The notes beneath the pieces are model-generated. The model was not told the origin of the DNA and made no database searches. It saw only the letters and a program-made list of their open reading frames with translations. This document shows positions 1 to 6,602 of a stretch of DNA of 18,888 nt, in pieces. Location: assembly GCA_036259835.1 (NCBI GenBank), contig DATABA010000124.1, forward strand, positions 1 through 18,888. Direction: 5' to 3'. A program made the translations under genes and the position numbers. Each line of letters opens with the position of its first letter. The stretch's first letter is position 1. The stretch comes from JALYGK01 sp036259835. GTDB lineage: Bacteria; Actinomycetota; UBA4738.

Positions 1-717
1 GTGCCGGACTTCCGCAACCTCAAGCGAGACTTTCGCCGTTCCATGGCCGCCATAAAGTTCCGGACACCGAACGGGCAGAGATTCGACTCCTTCGCCCTCG
101 ATATCGAGTCGTTCGAGGTTCGGGACGTGGCGCAACGGTCCGCCCGGCTTCTCGACCTCTCGGCGCGCATCCGGAAGGCGGTCGGCCGCGACTACCCGTT
201 AGGAGCAATCGTGATCTCGCCTGTTGCGACGCACCGAATTCCTTCTGGTTGGCCGGGCTTCCCATATCGAGCACTCGCGAACTACTACGACGTCTTCTTG
301 CCCATGGGCTATTACAGCTACCGAACGGACGGCGCCACTGCGGCCTTCAACTACACGCGAGACACTCTCCAGCTCCTCCGGGAGGACACTCGCAATGGCA
401 GACTTCCGATCCACGCCATCGGGGGCGAAGCCGCGTACACCGATGGCGCGGAAGCGAAGGCGTTCGTGGACGCTGTCAAACGGTTCGACGCCATAGGAGC
501 GAGCCTGTACGACTTCGACACCTCAGGTCCGGAGGATTGGGCTCACATCGAAAGGGTCCGGGTGCGGCGAACTGAGCAAGCTCTGACGAGGCAGCCAGCG
601 CAGCAGACGCCTGGCCAGGAGCGGGTGGCTCCGCGCTTCTTCCTGCGGATCCTGGTCGTCTACAGCCTGACGGACGTCGTTTTGTGGACCATCCCACCGA
701 GCGGCGCCCGCAAATAG
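1..717 (+). CDS. TIM-barrel glycoside-hydrolase-like protein, 5' end outside window
   Basis: The frame is open from the first base, so the true start is probably upstream and only the C-terminal 238 residues are visible. The visible part reads like the second half of a (beta/alpha)8 barrel. A strand ends in ALDIES (about residue 33), followed by a helix. The strand GAIVISP comes next (about residue 68), then YYDVFLPMGYYSY (about residues 95-107), then HAIGGEA (about 137) and IGASLYDFDT (about 165). The acidic and aromatic residues at strand ends resemble glycoside-hydrolase-like barrels of secreted actinobacterial proteins, but I cannot name a substrate or family. After about residue 190 the barrel gives way to a Gln/Arg-rich linker and a short hydrophobic tail. 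The gene ends with TAG about 80 bp before the glnA -10 and is probably transcribed separately from glnA. Function is unassigned. Confidence 0.6.
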   Translation: MPDFRNLKRDFRRSMAAIKFRTPNGQRFDSFALDIESFEVRDVAQRSARLLDLSARIRKAVGRDYPLGAIVISPVATHRIPSGWPGFPYRALANYYDVFLPMGYYSYRTDGATAAFNYTRDTLQLLREDTRNGRLPIHAIGGEAAYTDGAEAKAFVDAVKRFDAIGASLYDFDTSGPEDWAHIERVRVRRTEQALTRQPAQQTPGQERVAPRFFLRILVVYSLTDVVLWTIPPSGARK

Positions 718-746
718 GCTGGCCAGCGGGCAGCCGGCTCTCCTTC

Positions 747-762
747 GTTACGAAGAATTAAC
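747..762 (+). promoter_or_regulatory. Candidate GlnR-type operator upstream of glnA
   Basis: Two pentamers, GTTAC (747-751) and TTAAC (758-762), are separated by 6 nt (GAAGAA). This is the 11-bp periodicity of actinobacterial GlnR boxes, whose a/b sites resemble GTnAC-n6-GAAAC. The TTAAC half ends 31 nt before the CTACGCT element, about -45 from the predicted transcript start, a position suited to an activator. The same TTAAC-31 nt-CTACGCT spacing occurs before the second glutamine synthetase gene. GlnR itself is not in the window, so the regulator is inferred. Confidence 0.5.
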
Positions 763-794
763 CCCCCGCGGGCGCGCCCCGGAGCTTCCCCCGC

Positions 795-800
795 TACGCT
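795..800 (+). promoter_or_regulatory. Predicted -10 element of glnA promoter
   Basis: TACGCT fits the actinobacterial TANNNT -10 consensus and predicts a start near 807, giving a leader of about 30 nt that still contains the AAGGAGGAG ribosome-binding site. There is no recognisable TTGACA at the -35 position (the region is GC-only), which suggests dependence on an activator bound at the boxes just upstream. Confidence 0.5.
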
Positions 801-836
801 CGCCGACGTCGACCCTTGGGAAGGAGGAGCACTGGC

Positions 837-2270
837 ATGGCCGAGACACCGAACAGCGCGCGAGACGTCCTGAGGATGGCGAAGGATGCCGATGCCGCCA
901 TCGTCGACTTCCGATTTTGCGACCTTCCCGGGCTGATGCAGCACTTCTCTGTTCCCATGTCCGAGCTGACGGAAGAAGGGTTCGAGACCGGATACGGGTT
1001 CGACGGCTCCTCCATTCGCGGGTATCAGGAGATTCAGGAATCGGACATGCTCCTGGTCCCCGATCCGACGGCTGCCTACATCGACCCGTTCCTGAAGGTC
1101 CCCACGCTCGCCCTTCATTGTTTCGTGAGGGATCCAATCACCGGCGAGATGTACACAAGGGACCCCCGCGGCATCGCGCGCAAAGCTGAGCTCCACCTCC
1201 AGCAGACCGGGATCGCCGACACCAGCTACTGGGGACCGGAGTGCGAGTTCTACATCTTCGACTCGATCCGGTTCGATCAGAACCAGCACGAGGGCTACTA
1301 CCACATCGACGCCGTGGAAGGTGCCTGGAACACGGGCGCCGAGGAGAACGGCCGGAACCTCGGATACAAGCCCCGATATAAAGAGGGGTACTTCCCAGTC
1401 CCGCCCATGGACCACTACCAGGACCTTCGGACCGAGATGGTCCTGAACCTTCAGAAGGTTGGCATCGACGTGGAGGTCCACCACCACGAGGTCGGCACCG
1501 CCGGCCAGGCGGAGATCGACATCCGTTACGGCACGCTGCTCAACACCGCCGACAACGTCATGAAGTACAAGTACGTGGTCAAGAACACCGCCCGGCTCGC
1601 CGGCAAGACAGTGACGTTCATGCCGAAGCCGATCTTCATGGACAACGGCTCGGGCATGCACACGCATCAGAGCCTGTGGCAGAACGGTGACAACCTCTTC
1701 TGGGACGAGATGGGCTACGCCCAGATCTCCGACACCGCGCGGTACTACATCGGCGGACTGCTGGCGCACGCGCCCGCGCTCCTAGCGCTCTGCGCACCCA
1801 CGACGAACTCGTACCGGCGCCTGGTTCCGGGCTACGAGGCGCCGATCAACCTGGTGTACTCACAGCGGAACCGTTCGGCGTGCGCGCGGATCCCCGTGTA
1901 CTACAAGACTCCGGAGGCGAAGCGCGTGGAGTTCCGCTCGCCGGACCCCACCTGCAACCCGTACCTCGCCTTCGCCGCCATGCTGATGGCCGGGCTGGAC
2001 GGCGTTCGGAACAAGATCGAGCCGCCGGACCCCATCGACAAGGACCTGTACGACCTGCCGCCGGAGGAAGCGGTCCAGGTCAAGCAGGTGCCGGGGTCGC
2101 TCGAGGAGGTCCTGGACGCGCTGGAGGCGGATCACTCCTTCATGCTGGAGGGCGGAGTGTTCACGCCCGACGTCATCGAGACGTGGCTCGAATACAAGAG
2201 GCTGAACGAACTCGACCAGGTCCGGCTCCGGCCCCACCCGTGGGAGTTCTACCTCTATTACGACGCGTAG
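837..2270 (+). CDS. glnA: Glutamine synthetase, type I (GSI-beta, adenylylatable)
   Basis: Catalyses ATP-dependent amidation of glutamate with ammonia, the central step of nitrogen assimilation, as a cytoplasmic dodecamer. The product is 477 aa, typical of GSI-beta. Family motifs are all present: FDGSSIRGYQ near residue 60, NGSGMHTHQS near 270, SQRNRSA near 345 and EFRSPDPTCNPYLAF near 365. The adenylylation loop is intact (KDLYDLPPEE, Tyr405, equivalent to E. coli Tyr397), so this enzyme is the expected substrate of the GlnE encoded downstream. I chose ATG 837 because a strong AAGGAGGAG site (820-828) lies 8 nt upstream. A longer in-frame TTG at 816 would place that site inside the gene. It is preceded by candidate GlnR boxes and followed by only a weak hairpin. 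Identification is secure. Confidence 0.97.
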   Translation: MAETPNSARDVLRMAKDADAAIVDFRFCDLPGLMQHFSVPMSELTEEGFETGYGFDGSSIRGYQEIQESDMLLVPDPTAAYIDPFLKVPTLALHCFVRDPITGEMYTRDPRGIARKAELHLQQTGIADTSYWGPECEFYIFDSIRFDQNQHEGYYHIDAVEGAWNTGAEENGRNLGYKPRYKEGYFPVPPMDHYQDLRTEMVLNLQKVGIDVEVHHHEVGTAGQAEIDIRYGTLLNTADNVMKYKYVVKNTARLAGKTVTFMPKPIFMDNGSGMHTHQSLWQNGDNLFWDEMGYAQISDTARYYIGGLLAHAPALLALCAPTTNSYRRLVPGYEAPINLVYSQRNRSACARIPVYYKTPEAKRVEFRSPDPTCNPYLAFAAMLMAGLDGVRNKIEPPDPIDKDLYDLPPEEAVQVKQVPGSLEEVLDALEADHSFMLEGGVFTPDVIETWLEYKRLNELDQVRLRPHPWEFYLYYDA

Positions 2271-2292
2271 GGGTACTGAAGCGGTCCCAATC

Positions 2293-2314
2293 GGCCCGGC
2301 CCGTGTGGCCGGCC
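2293..2314 (+). terminator. Weak GC hairpin after glnA
   Basis: An 8-bp GC stem with one bulged C (arms 2293-2301 and 2307-2314) closes a 5-nt CGTGT loop about 22 bp after the glnA stop codon. No T-run follows, so intrinsic termination would be inefficient. The arm sequence (GGCCCGGCC... GGCCGGCC) loosely resembles the two stronger terminators at 6405 and 8893. Confidence 0.35.
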
Positions 2315-2364
2315 CCTCACTCCCTCAGACAGCCCATGAGTGGCTCGGACTTCCGGGAATCCGG

Positions 2365-2393
2365 TTGACGATGGTTGAGCCACCCTTTATAAC
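2365..2393 (+). promoter_or_regulatory. Sigma70-type promoter of the M14 peptidase-like gene
   Basis: TTGACG (2365-2370) and TATAAC (2388-2393) are separated by 17 nt, a near-consensus vegetative promoter and far stronger than anything before the glutamine synthetase genes. The predicted start near 2400 gives a leader of about 72 nt. The 11 bases TATAACTAGTC recur exactly in the promoter of the next gene. Confidence 0.7.
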
Positions 2394-2410
2394 TAGTCCG
2401 CTGTCTAGTC
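2393..2410 (+). promoter_or_regulatory. CTAGTC direct repeat at the transcript start (candidate operator)
   Basis: CTAGTC occurs at 2393-2398 and again at 2405-2410, a 12-bp period. The first copy overlaps the last base of the -10 and the pair spans the predicted start site, where a repressor would block transcription. The second secreted-protein gene has the equivalent pair CTAGTC/CTAGCC at a 10-bp period. The binding protein is unknown. Confidence 0.4.
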
Positions 2411-2471
2411 AGAGGGGATTAGCCTCGCGGGCTCGCAGGAGGCCGCCCCGGGCGATGGAGGGGGTTCCAGC

Positions 2472-5400
2472 ATGAAGTTCCGAAAGCTTCCGGCGATCTT
2501 GGTCGCCTCTGTACTGCTCACGGTCGGCGTCTCGGTCCTCGGCCAGCCCGCTGCTGCACTCCCGAATCCGGTGGCGACCACCGACGCCGAGCTCTTGGCG
2601 TACGGCCGAGTCTTTCCAGATCCTCAGGGGTGCCTGGCGTACGGTGTTCCAGACGACAATGGCGACGGCGTCAAAGACACGCCGAAAGGCGTTTCGCCGT
2701 ACGCGAAGGGACAGGTCTGCGCCGAGCAATTCCTCGGCTATGACGAGGTCATCGCCGGCGTCACCTTCCTCGAGGAGAAGTTCTCTCGATACGTCCAGGT
2801 GATCAGGCTCGACGAGGCGTACGACGATCTCAATTACAGGTCCGCGGGACTCCCCACTGCGTTCGGACGTGACGACGACGGCAATCCTCAGGTTCTCTCG
2901 CGCGACCGCCGCCCCCTCTACCTCTTCAAGATCACCGACTCCAAATCCTCGATCGCCGAAAAAGACCGGCACCATTTCGCCTACAGCCTTTCCATCCACG
3001 GGATCGAGCGGGCAGGCGTCGAGGGCGGCATTCGTGCGATGGAGGATCTCGTGACGTGGGCGGCATGCGAGCCGGCTTCCGTCGAGCCGAGGTATACGGG
3101 ACTTGCGCCGCCGGCGTGCGCCGTCGAGGGCCCCTTCCCGAAGAAGATCGTTGAAACGCCACCCGACTCGAACCCCATCGGCAACAGACCGCTCCGTGCC
3201 GCGCCCACAGCTGGTCATGTTCTCGAGAACTCGGTCATCTACTTCATCCCTCCAAACCCCGACGGCTGGCGCCGTGGAGCAGCCGGGGAAGGCGGCGTCT
3301 ACTTCCAGCGCTACAACGGGAACGGCGTCGACCTCAACCGTGACTGGCCAACCCTCGGCTACACCTACCGGCCCTACTCGCCCGGATCCGAGCCCGAGAC
3401 GGAGGCCTACGCCGAGGTCCTGAAGGGCATTCGAGGCACCACGGCCAAGAACAGGTTCACGGGCGGCATCGACCTTCACGGACAGCTGCTGGCGGTGGCA
3501 TTCTCCTTTACGCTGCTGGGCGCCAGCGAAAAGGATTACCGAAAGAACTTCTCCACGGTCGACCAGTCCCTTCGGACCTGGCGCGACCAAACGAAGCGAC
3601 TCTCCTGGTCTCCCTACATCGCCGACGAAAACCAGAACGGCGTGAGCGAGCCCGAGGAGACCTGCCCCGAGCACGACATCCTTGCAAGAGGATGGCACTT
3701 TCCGTACTGCTACGCGGACCAGTGGGGAACGGTAAACGACACGATCGACTACCAGATCACCGGTGGCTTCGGTGACTGGTTCGAGTCCCCAATTGGCCTT
3801 GACGCCGTCGGCCTCGACAACGAGATGTCGATGTCCCACATCACGCCGAACAACGTTTACGACCCGGTCAACGAGCAGATGCACGTAGACGGGAACAAGG
3901 GACTCATTTATTCCCAACTGGCCTCTATGCTGACCGAGCAGGACGCCGACTACGAGTACAAACCGTCCGGCAAGATCGGGTATGTGTTCGACCCCGATCG
4001 GCTCCAGGTTGCGGCTGGGGACCGCCCCAAGAATCCCGGCCTGCCGGCCCAGAAGGACATCGACGTCATCATCCCGTGTGAGACGGACTGCGGTGGCGGC
4101 CGGTTCGCGATGGAAGAAGAGCAGGATGAGGAGGGGAATTCCAGCGGTCCCATGCCCACACTGTATTTCGACGTGCTTGGCATCGACCGTGGGTACTTCA
4201 ACCGGGGCATCACGGTGGATGCCACCTTCACCAACGCTCAGGGGATTTCTCCCACCGGTTCCTTCCCTCGTCTGGAGCTTCAGACCTTCATCGAGAACCA
4301 GTGGCAAACCGTCCAGACGTCGTTCGTGCAGGGAGGCGATCCGGGCGGTCCAGACCTGTATCTCCAGGCCGCCCAAACCGTCTCGGTCCTCGACCCTCAG
4401 GCCGGGCAATGGCGAGTCAGGTTCACCAGCGACGACGGTGGCCCAGCTCGGGTCAAGATCGACTTCCGTGCCGACACGTCCGAGGAAGGTTCCGGGCAGG
4501 CGGCGATCGACGTGTCCTCAATGGACTTCTTTGAGGATCTCAACAAGTACGTCCCCGAGGGTTCCCCAAAACTGAGTCCCGTCACGGTGGAGGAGATCCT
4601 GGCCAACCCATCTGTGCTCGACCGGTTCGATTCGCTCGTGGTCGTCGATGACTTCATGCCGGGCTTTCCTCTGAAGTCTGACGCGGAATCCGGTGGCAAA
4701 CCCCAGGATTCCATTAGCTTCGACGTCATCGGACCGCCGCCCGGGGCGGACGACGCCGTCCATGAGTTCACCGTGCTCGGAGAGCCAGACGCCCAGAACG
4801 ACCGAATGGTCGTTACCAGCAGCTGGGAAATCCACAGCGACTGGGACGTCACGCTCGAACGTCAGCGCGATAACGGGACCTGGGAGGACAAGGGTTGCCA
4901 TTGCTCGTTTATCGCCACGGGAGAACAAATCAGCGTCACCACACCGGAGCCAGGGAGGTACCGCGTTCTCGTCCACAACTTCGCCGCGGTGCCACAGCCG
5001 GTGCATGTGGACGTGAAGTTCTTCTCCGAGGCTGCCCTTCCCGATAAGGAGGAGACCAGGTACACGCCTGATCAGTTCGACGACTACGCGGGGGCGCTGG
5101 CCGCCTTCGCGGTGGAGGGTGGCAACTTGATACTCACGGACGGGGCGCTGCGGGGGCTAAAAATCCTCGGGATCGCGACGGAAACGGGCAAGATCGGCGC
5201 TAGCCAGCCCAGCGGCCAGGGCGCCGTTCCACGATACGAAATGAATCTCGGCGATCCCCCCGGTGATCGGGGGAACCTGTGTACGCCCGATAGTCCCGAC
5301 CCACTGCTGAAGGACGTTTGCTTGCCTGGAACAGCTGGCGGGACTGCAAGGCAGTCAGTCGAGCCGGTCCCCATCGGGTACTCACCCGACGCGACCCTCG

Positions 5401-6386
5401 ATGGGGCAAAGGAGGCCAAGCTCAGTCAGTTCTTCGTAGACCGAGCCGCCTGGGAAAAGGACTGCGGCAAGCCAAATAAACTGGAGTGCACCTCGGCATT
5501 GCTCGGTTCCGGCGTCGGCCTGGGTGAGCGGCATTTCGGTGAGGGCCGGATTCGGATCGCCGGGTCCATGCTTCCGGACCCGAACTACGCTCCGGGTGGC
5601 CCTCGAGATATGCGGTTCGGGCTTGCGTCGTACGCGCTGACGTTCTCGGCGTGGCAGATGTTCCTGAACCTCGTGAACTATGAGCGGCCGCCGATCGACG
5701 TCGGGGTGAGCCTGTCCGATTCACCGGACCCGGTAACCGCAGGTGAGGTCCTCACCTACACGGTTGAGGTGTCCAATAACACCGGCCAGTCGGCGCCGGG
5801 AGCTCAGGTAACCGACCAGCTCCCAGCAGGCGTGTCGCTGGTGTCGGCCTCGGCCAGCCAGGGAACCTGTTCCGGGTCCTCGACGGTCACCTGCAACCTG
5901 GGCAGGTTGGCCGGGAACGGCTCGGCAACGATGAAGATCGAGGTTCGGCCGTCTCAGGCGGGAAGCCTCACGAACACGGTGTCGGTGTCGAGCGACCGGG
6001 CCGATTCGAACGCCGATAACGACTCGGCGTCGACGACCACCGAGGTCAAGCCCGCTCCGGCGCCCGACCTGAAGCCCGCGAGCCTCAGCGCGTCGAAGAG
6101 CACCATCCGCAGGGGGCAGAAGGTCGTCTTGACAACCGCCATCCAGAACATCGGAACCAAGGACGCTCAGAACGTGAGAGTCCAGTTCAAGGAGGGCTCG
6201 ACTCAGATCGGAACGATCAAGACCATCACCAGCATCGCGGCCGGCGGTGCGGAGACCGCATCGGTTACGTGGACCCCGAGGACCCGGGGGCAGCGGACCA
6301 TCACGGTGGTCGTCGACCCGGCCAACGCGATCGGCGAGCTCAATGAGGACAACAACAACTTGAGCAGGGTATTCACGGTCCGTTAG
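2472..6386 (+). CDS. Secreted M14 zinc carboxypeptidase-like protein with GATase1-like, DUF11 and CARDB domains
   Basis: A 1304-aa exported protein. Residues 1-29 form a signal peptide (basic start, hydrophobic core, PAAA cleavage site). Residues about 85-490 are an M14 carboxypeptidase-type domain with zinc-ligand motif HGIE (His176, Glu179), VDLNRDW (Asn289-Arg290, matching the substrate-binding Asn-Arg of carboxypeptidase A), third ligand His336 in DLHGQ, and Glu451 in LDNEM as a possible general base. Calcium-loop-like stretches occur at 61-69 and 385-396. A beta-sandwich follows (about 555-670). Then comes a class I glutamine-amidotransferase-like fold (from about 684; VVVDD near 722, GGNLILTDGA near 883, GRIRIAGSMLPDP near 1030) that seems interrupted by a second beta-sandwich at about 746-862. 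A DUF11 domain (about 1075-1190) and a terminal CARDB domain (about 1197-1304) end the protein. No sorting motif or final membrane helix is seen, so it is probably released or held non-covalently. ATG 2472 follows a GGAGGGGG site by 7 nt. Substrate is unknown. Confidence 0.85.
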   Translation: MKFRKLPAILVASVLLTVGVSVLGQPAAALPNPVATTDAELLAYGRVFPDPQGCLAYGVPDDNGDGVKDTPKGVSPYAKGQVCAEQFLGYDEVIAGVTFLEEKFSRYVQVIRLDEAYDDLNYRSAGLPTAFGRDDDGNPQVLSRDRRPLYLFKITDSKSSIAEKDRHHFAYSLSIHGIERAGVEGGIRAMEDLVTWAACEPASVEPRYTGLAPPACAVEGPFPKKIVETPPDSNPIGNRPLRAAPTAGHVLENSVIYFIPPNPDGWRRGAAGEGGVYFQRYNGNGVDLNRDWPTLGYTYRPYSPGSEPETEAYAEVLKGIRGTTAKNRFTGGIDLHGQLLAVAFSFTLLGASEKDYRKNFSTVDQSLRTWRDQTKRLSWSPYIADENQNGVSEPEETCPEHDILARGWHFPYCYADQWGTVNDTIDYQITGGFGDWFESPIGLDAVGLDNEMSMSHITPNNVYDPVNEQMHVDGNKGLIYSQLASMLTEQDADYEYKPSGKIGYVFDPDRLQVAAGDRPKNPGLPAQKDIDVIIPCETDCGGGRFAMEEEQDEEGNSSGPMPTLYFDVLGIDRGYFNRGITVDATFTNAQGISPTGSFPRLELQTFIENQWQTVQTSFVQGGDPGGPDLYLQAAQTVSVLDPQAGQWRVRFTSDDGGPARVKIDFRADTSEEGSGQAAIDVSSMDFFEDLNKYVPEGSPKLSPVTVEEILANPSVLDRFDSLVVVDDFMPGFPLKSDAESGGKPQDSISFDVIGPPPGADDAVHEFTVLGEPDAQNDRMVVTSSWEIHSDWDVTLERQRDNGTWEDKGCHCSFIATGEQISVTTPEPGRYRVLVHNFAAVPQPVHVDVKFFSEAALPDKEETRYTPDQFDDYAGALAAFAVEGGNLILTDGALRGLKILGIATETGKIGASQPSGQGAVPRYEMNLGDPPGDRGNLCTPDSPDPLLKDVCLPGTAGGTARQSVEPVPIGYSPDATLDGAKEAKLSQFFVDRAAWEKDCGKPNKLECTSALLGSGVGLGERHFGEGRIRIAGSMLPDPNYAPGGPRDMRFGLASYALTFSAWQMFLNLVNYERPPIDVGVSLSDSPDPVTAGEVLTYTVEVSNNTGQSAPGAQVTDQLPAGVSLVSASASQGTCSGSSTVTCNLGRLAGNGSATMKIEVRPSQAGSLTNTVSVSSDRADSNADNDSASTTTEVKPAPAPDLKPASLSASKSTIRRGQKVVLTTAIQNIGTKDAQNVRVQFKEGSTQIGTIKTITSIAAGGAETASVTWTPRTRGQRTITVVVDPANAIGELNEDNNNLSRVFTVR

Positions 6387-6404
6387 GGAACCAAAGAAGG
6401 AATT

Positions 6405-6437
6405 GGCCCGGCTGCCAGCCCGTGCAGCCGGGCCTTT
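6405..6437 (+). terminator. Intrinsic terminator after the M14 peptidase-like gene
   Basis: A perfect 11-bp stem (GGCCCGGCTGC / GCAGCCGGGCC) with an 8-nt loop is followed by a short TTT. It lies 18 bp after the stop codon. Stem and loop are nearly identical to the terminator at 8893-8930, differing by a 2-nt loop deletion and one extra closing pair. Confidence 0.75.
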
Positions 6438-6487
6438 CCACTCCATTAGCCGCGGTCAAGGGTTCGGCAGTTCCGCCTGGGTCCCGG

Positions 6488-6517
6488 TTGGCAATCGACT
6501 CCGTGGCCTGATATAAC
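6488..6517 (+). promoter_or_regulatory. Sigma70-type promoter of the LVIVD/PA-domain gene
   Basis: TTGGCA (6488-6493) and TATAAC (6512-6517) are 18 nt apart. The predicted start near 6524 leaves a leader of about 79 nt. The -10 and its downstream bases, TATAACTAGTC, are identical over 11 bases to those of the upstream secreted-protein gene, which argues for common control. Confidence 0.65.
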
Positions 6518-6532
6518 TAGTCAGTTCTAGCC
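6517..6532 (+). promoter_or_regulatory. CTAGTC/CTAGCC direct repeat at the transcript start (candidate operator)
   Basis: CTAGTC (6517-6522) and CTAGCC (6527-6532) form a 10-bp-period repeat overlapping the predicted start site. It mirrors the CTAGTC pair at 2393-2410 in both position and sequence. Confidence 0.4.
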
Positions 6533-6602
6533 ACGCCCGAGCGCACGGGCGATTCGACTGCTCCGGGCGGCTCGTACCACAGGTGCAAAGGGGGTAACTC
6601 GC

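Noticed and set aside
816..836. Upstream TTG start for glnA
   Set aside because: The AAGGAGGAG ribosome-binding site would lie inside the coding region; ATG 837 has ideal spacing.
660..1769. Minus-strand open frame across glnA (about 369 codons)
   Set aside because: Antisense to an unambiguous glutamine synthetase; its translation has no domain pattern.
2409..4409. Long open frame (about 666 codons) on the minus strand opposite the M14 peptidase-like gene
   Set aside because: It runs antisense to a gene with a clear signal peptide, catalytic motifs, promoter and ribosome-binding site. The translation has no recognisable domain and is rich in Arg, Gly and Val, as expected of a GC-rich shadow frame.
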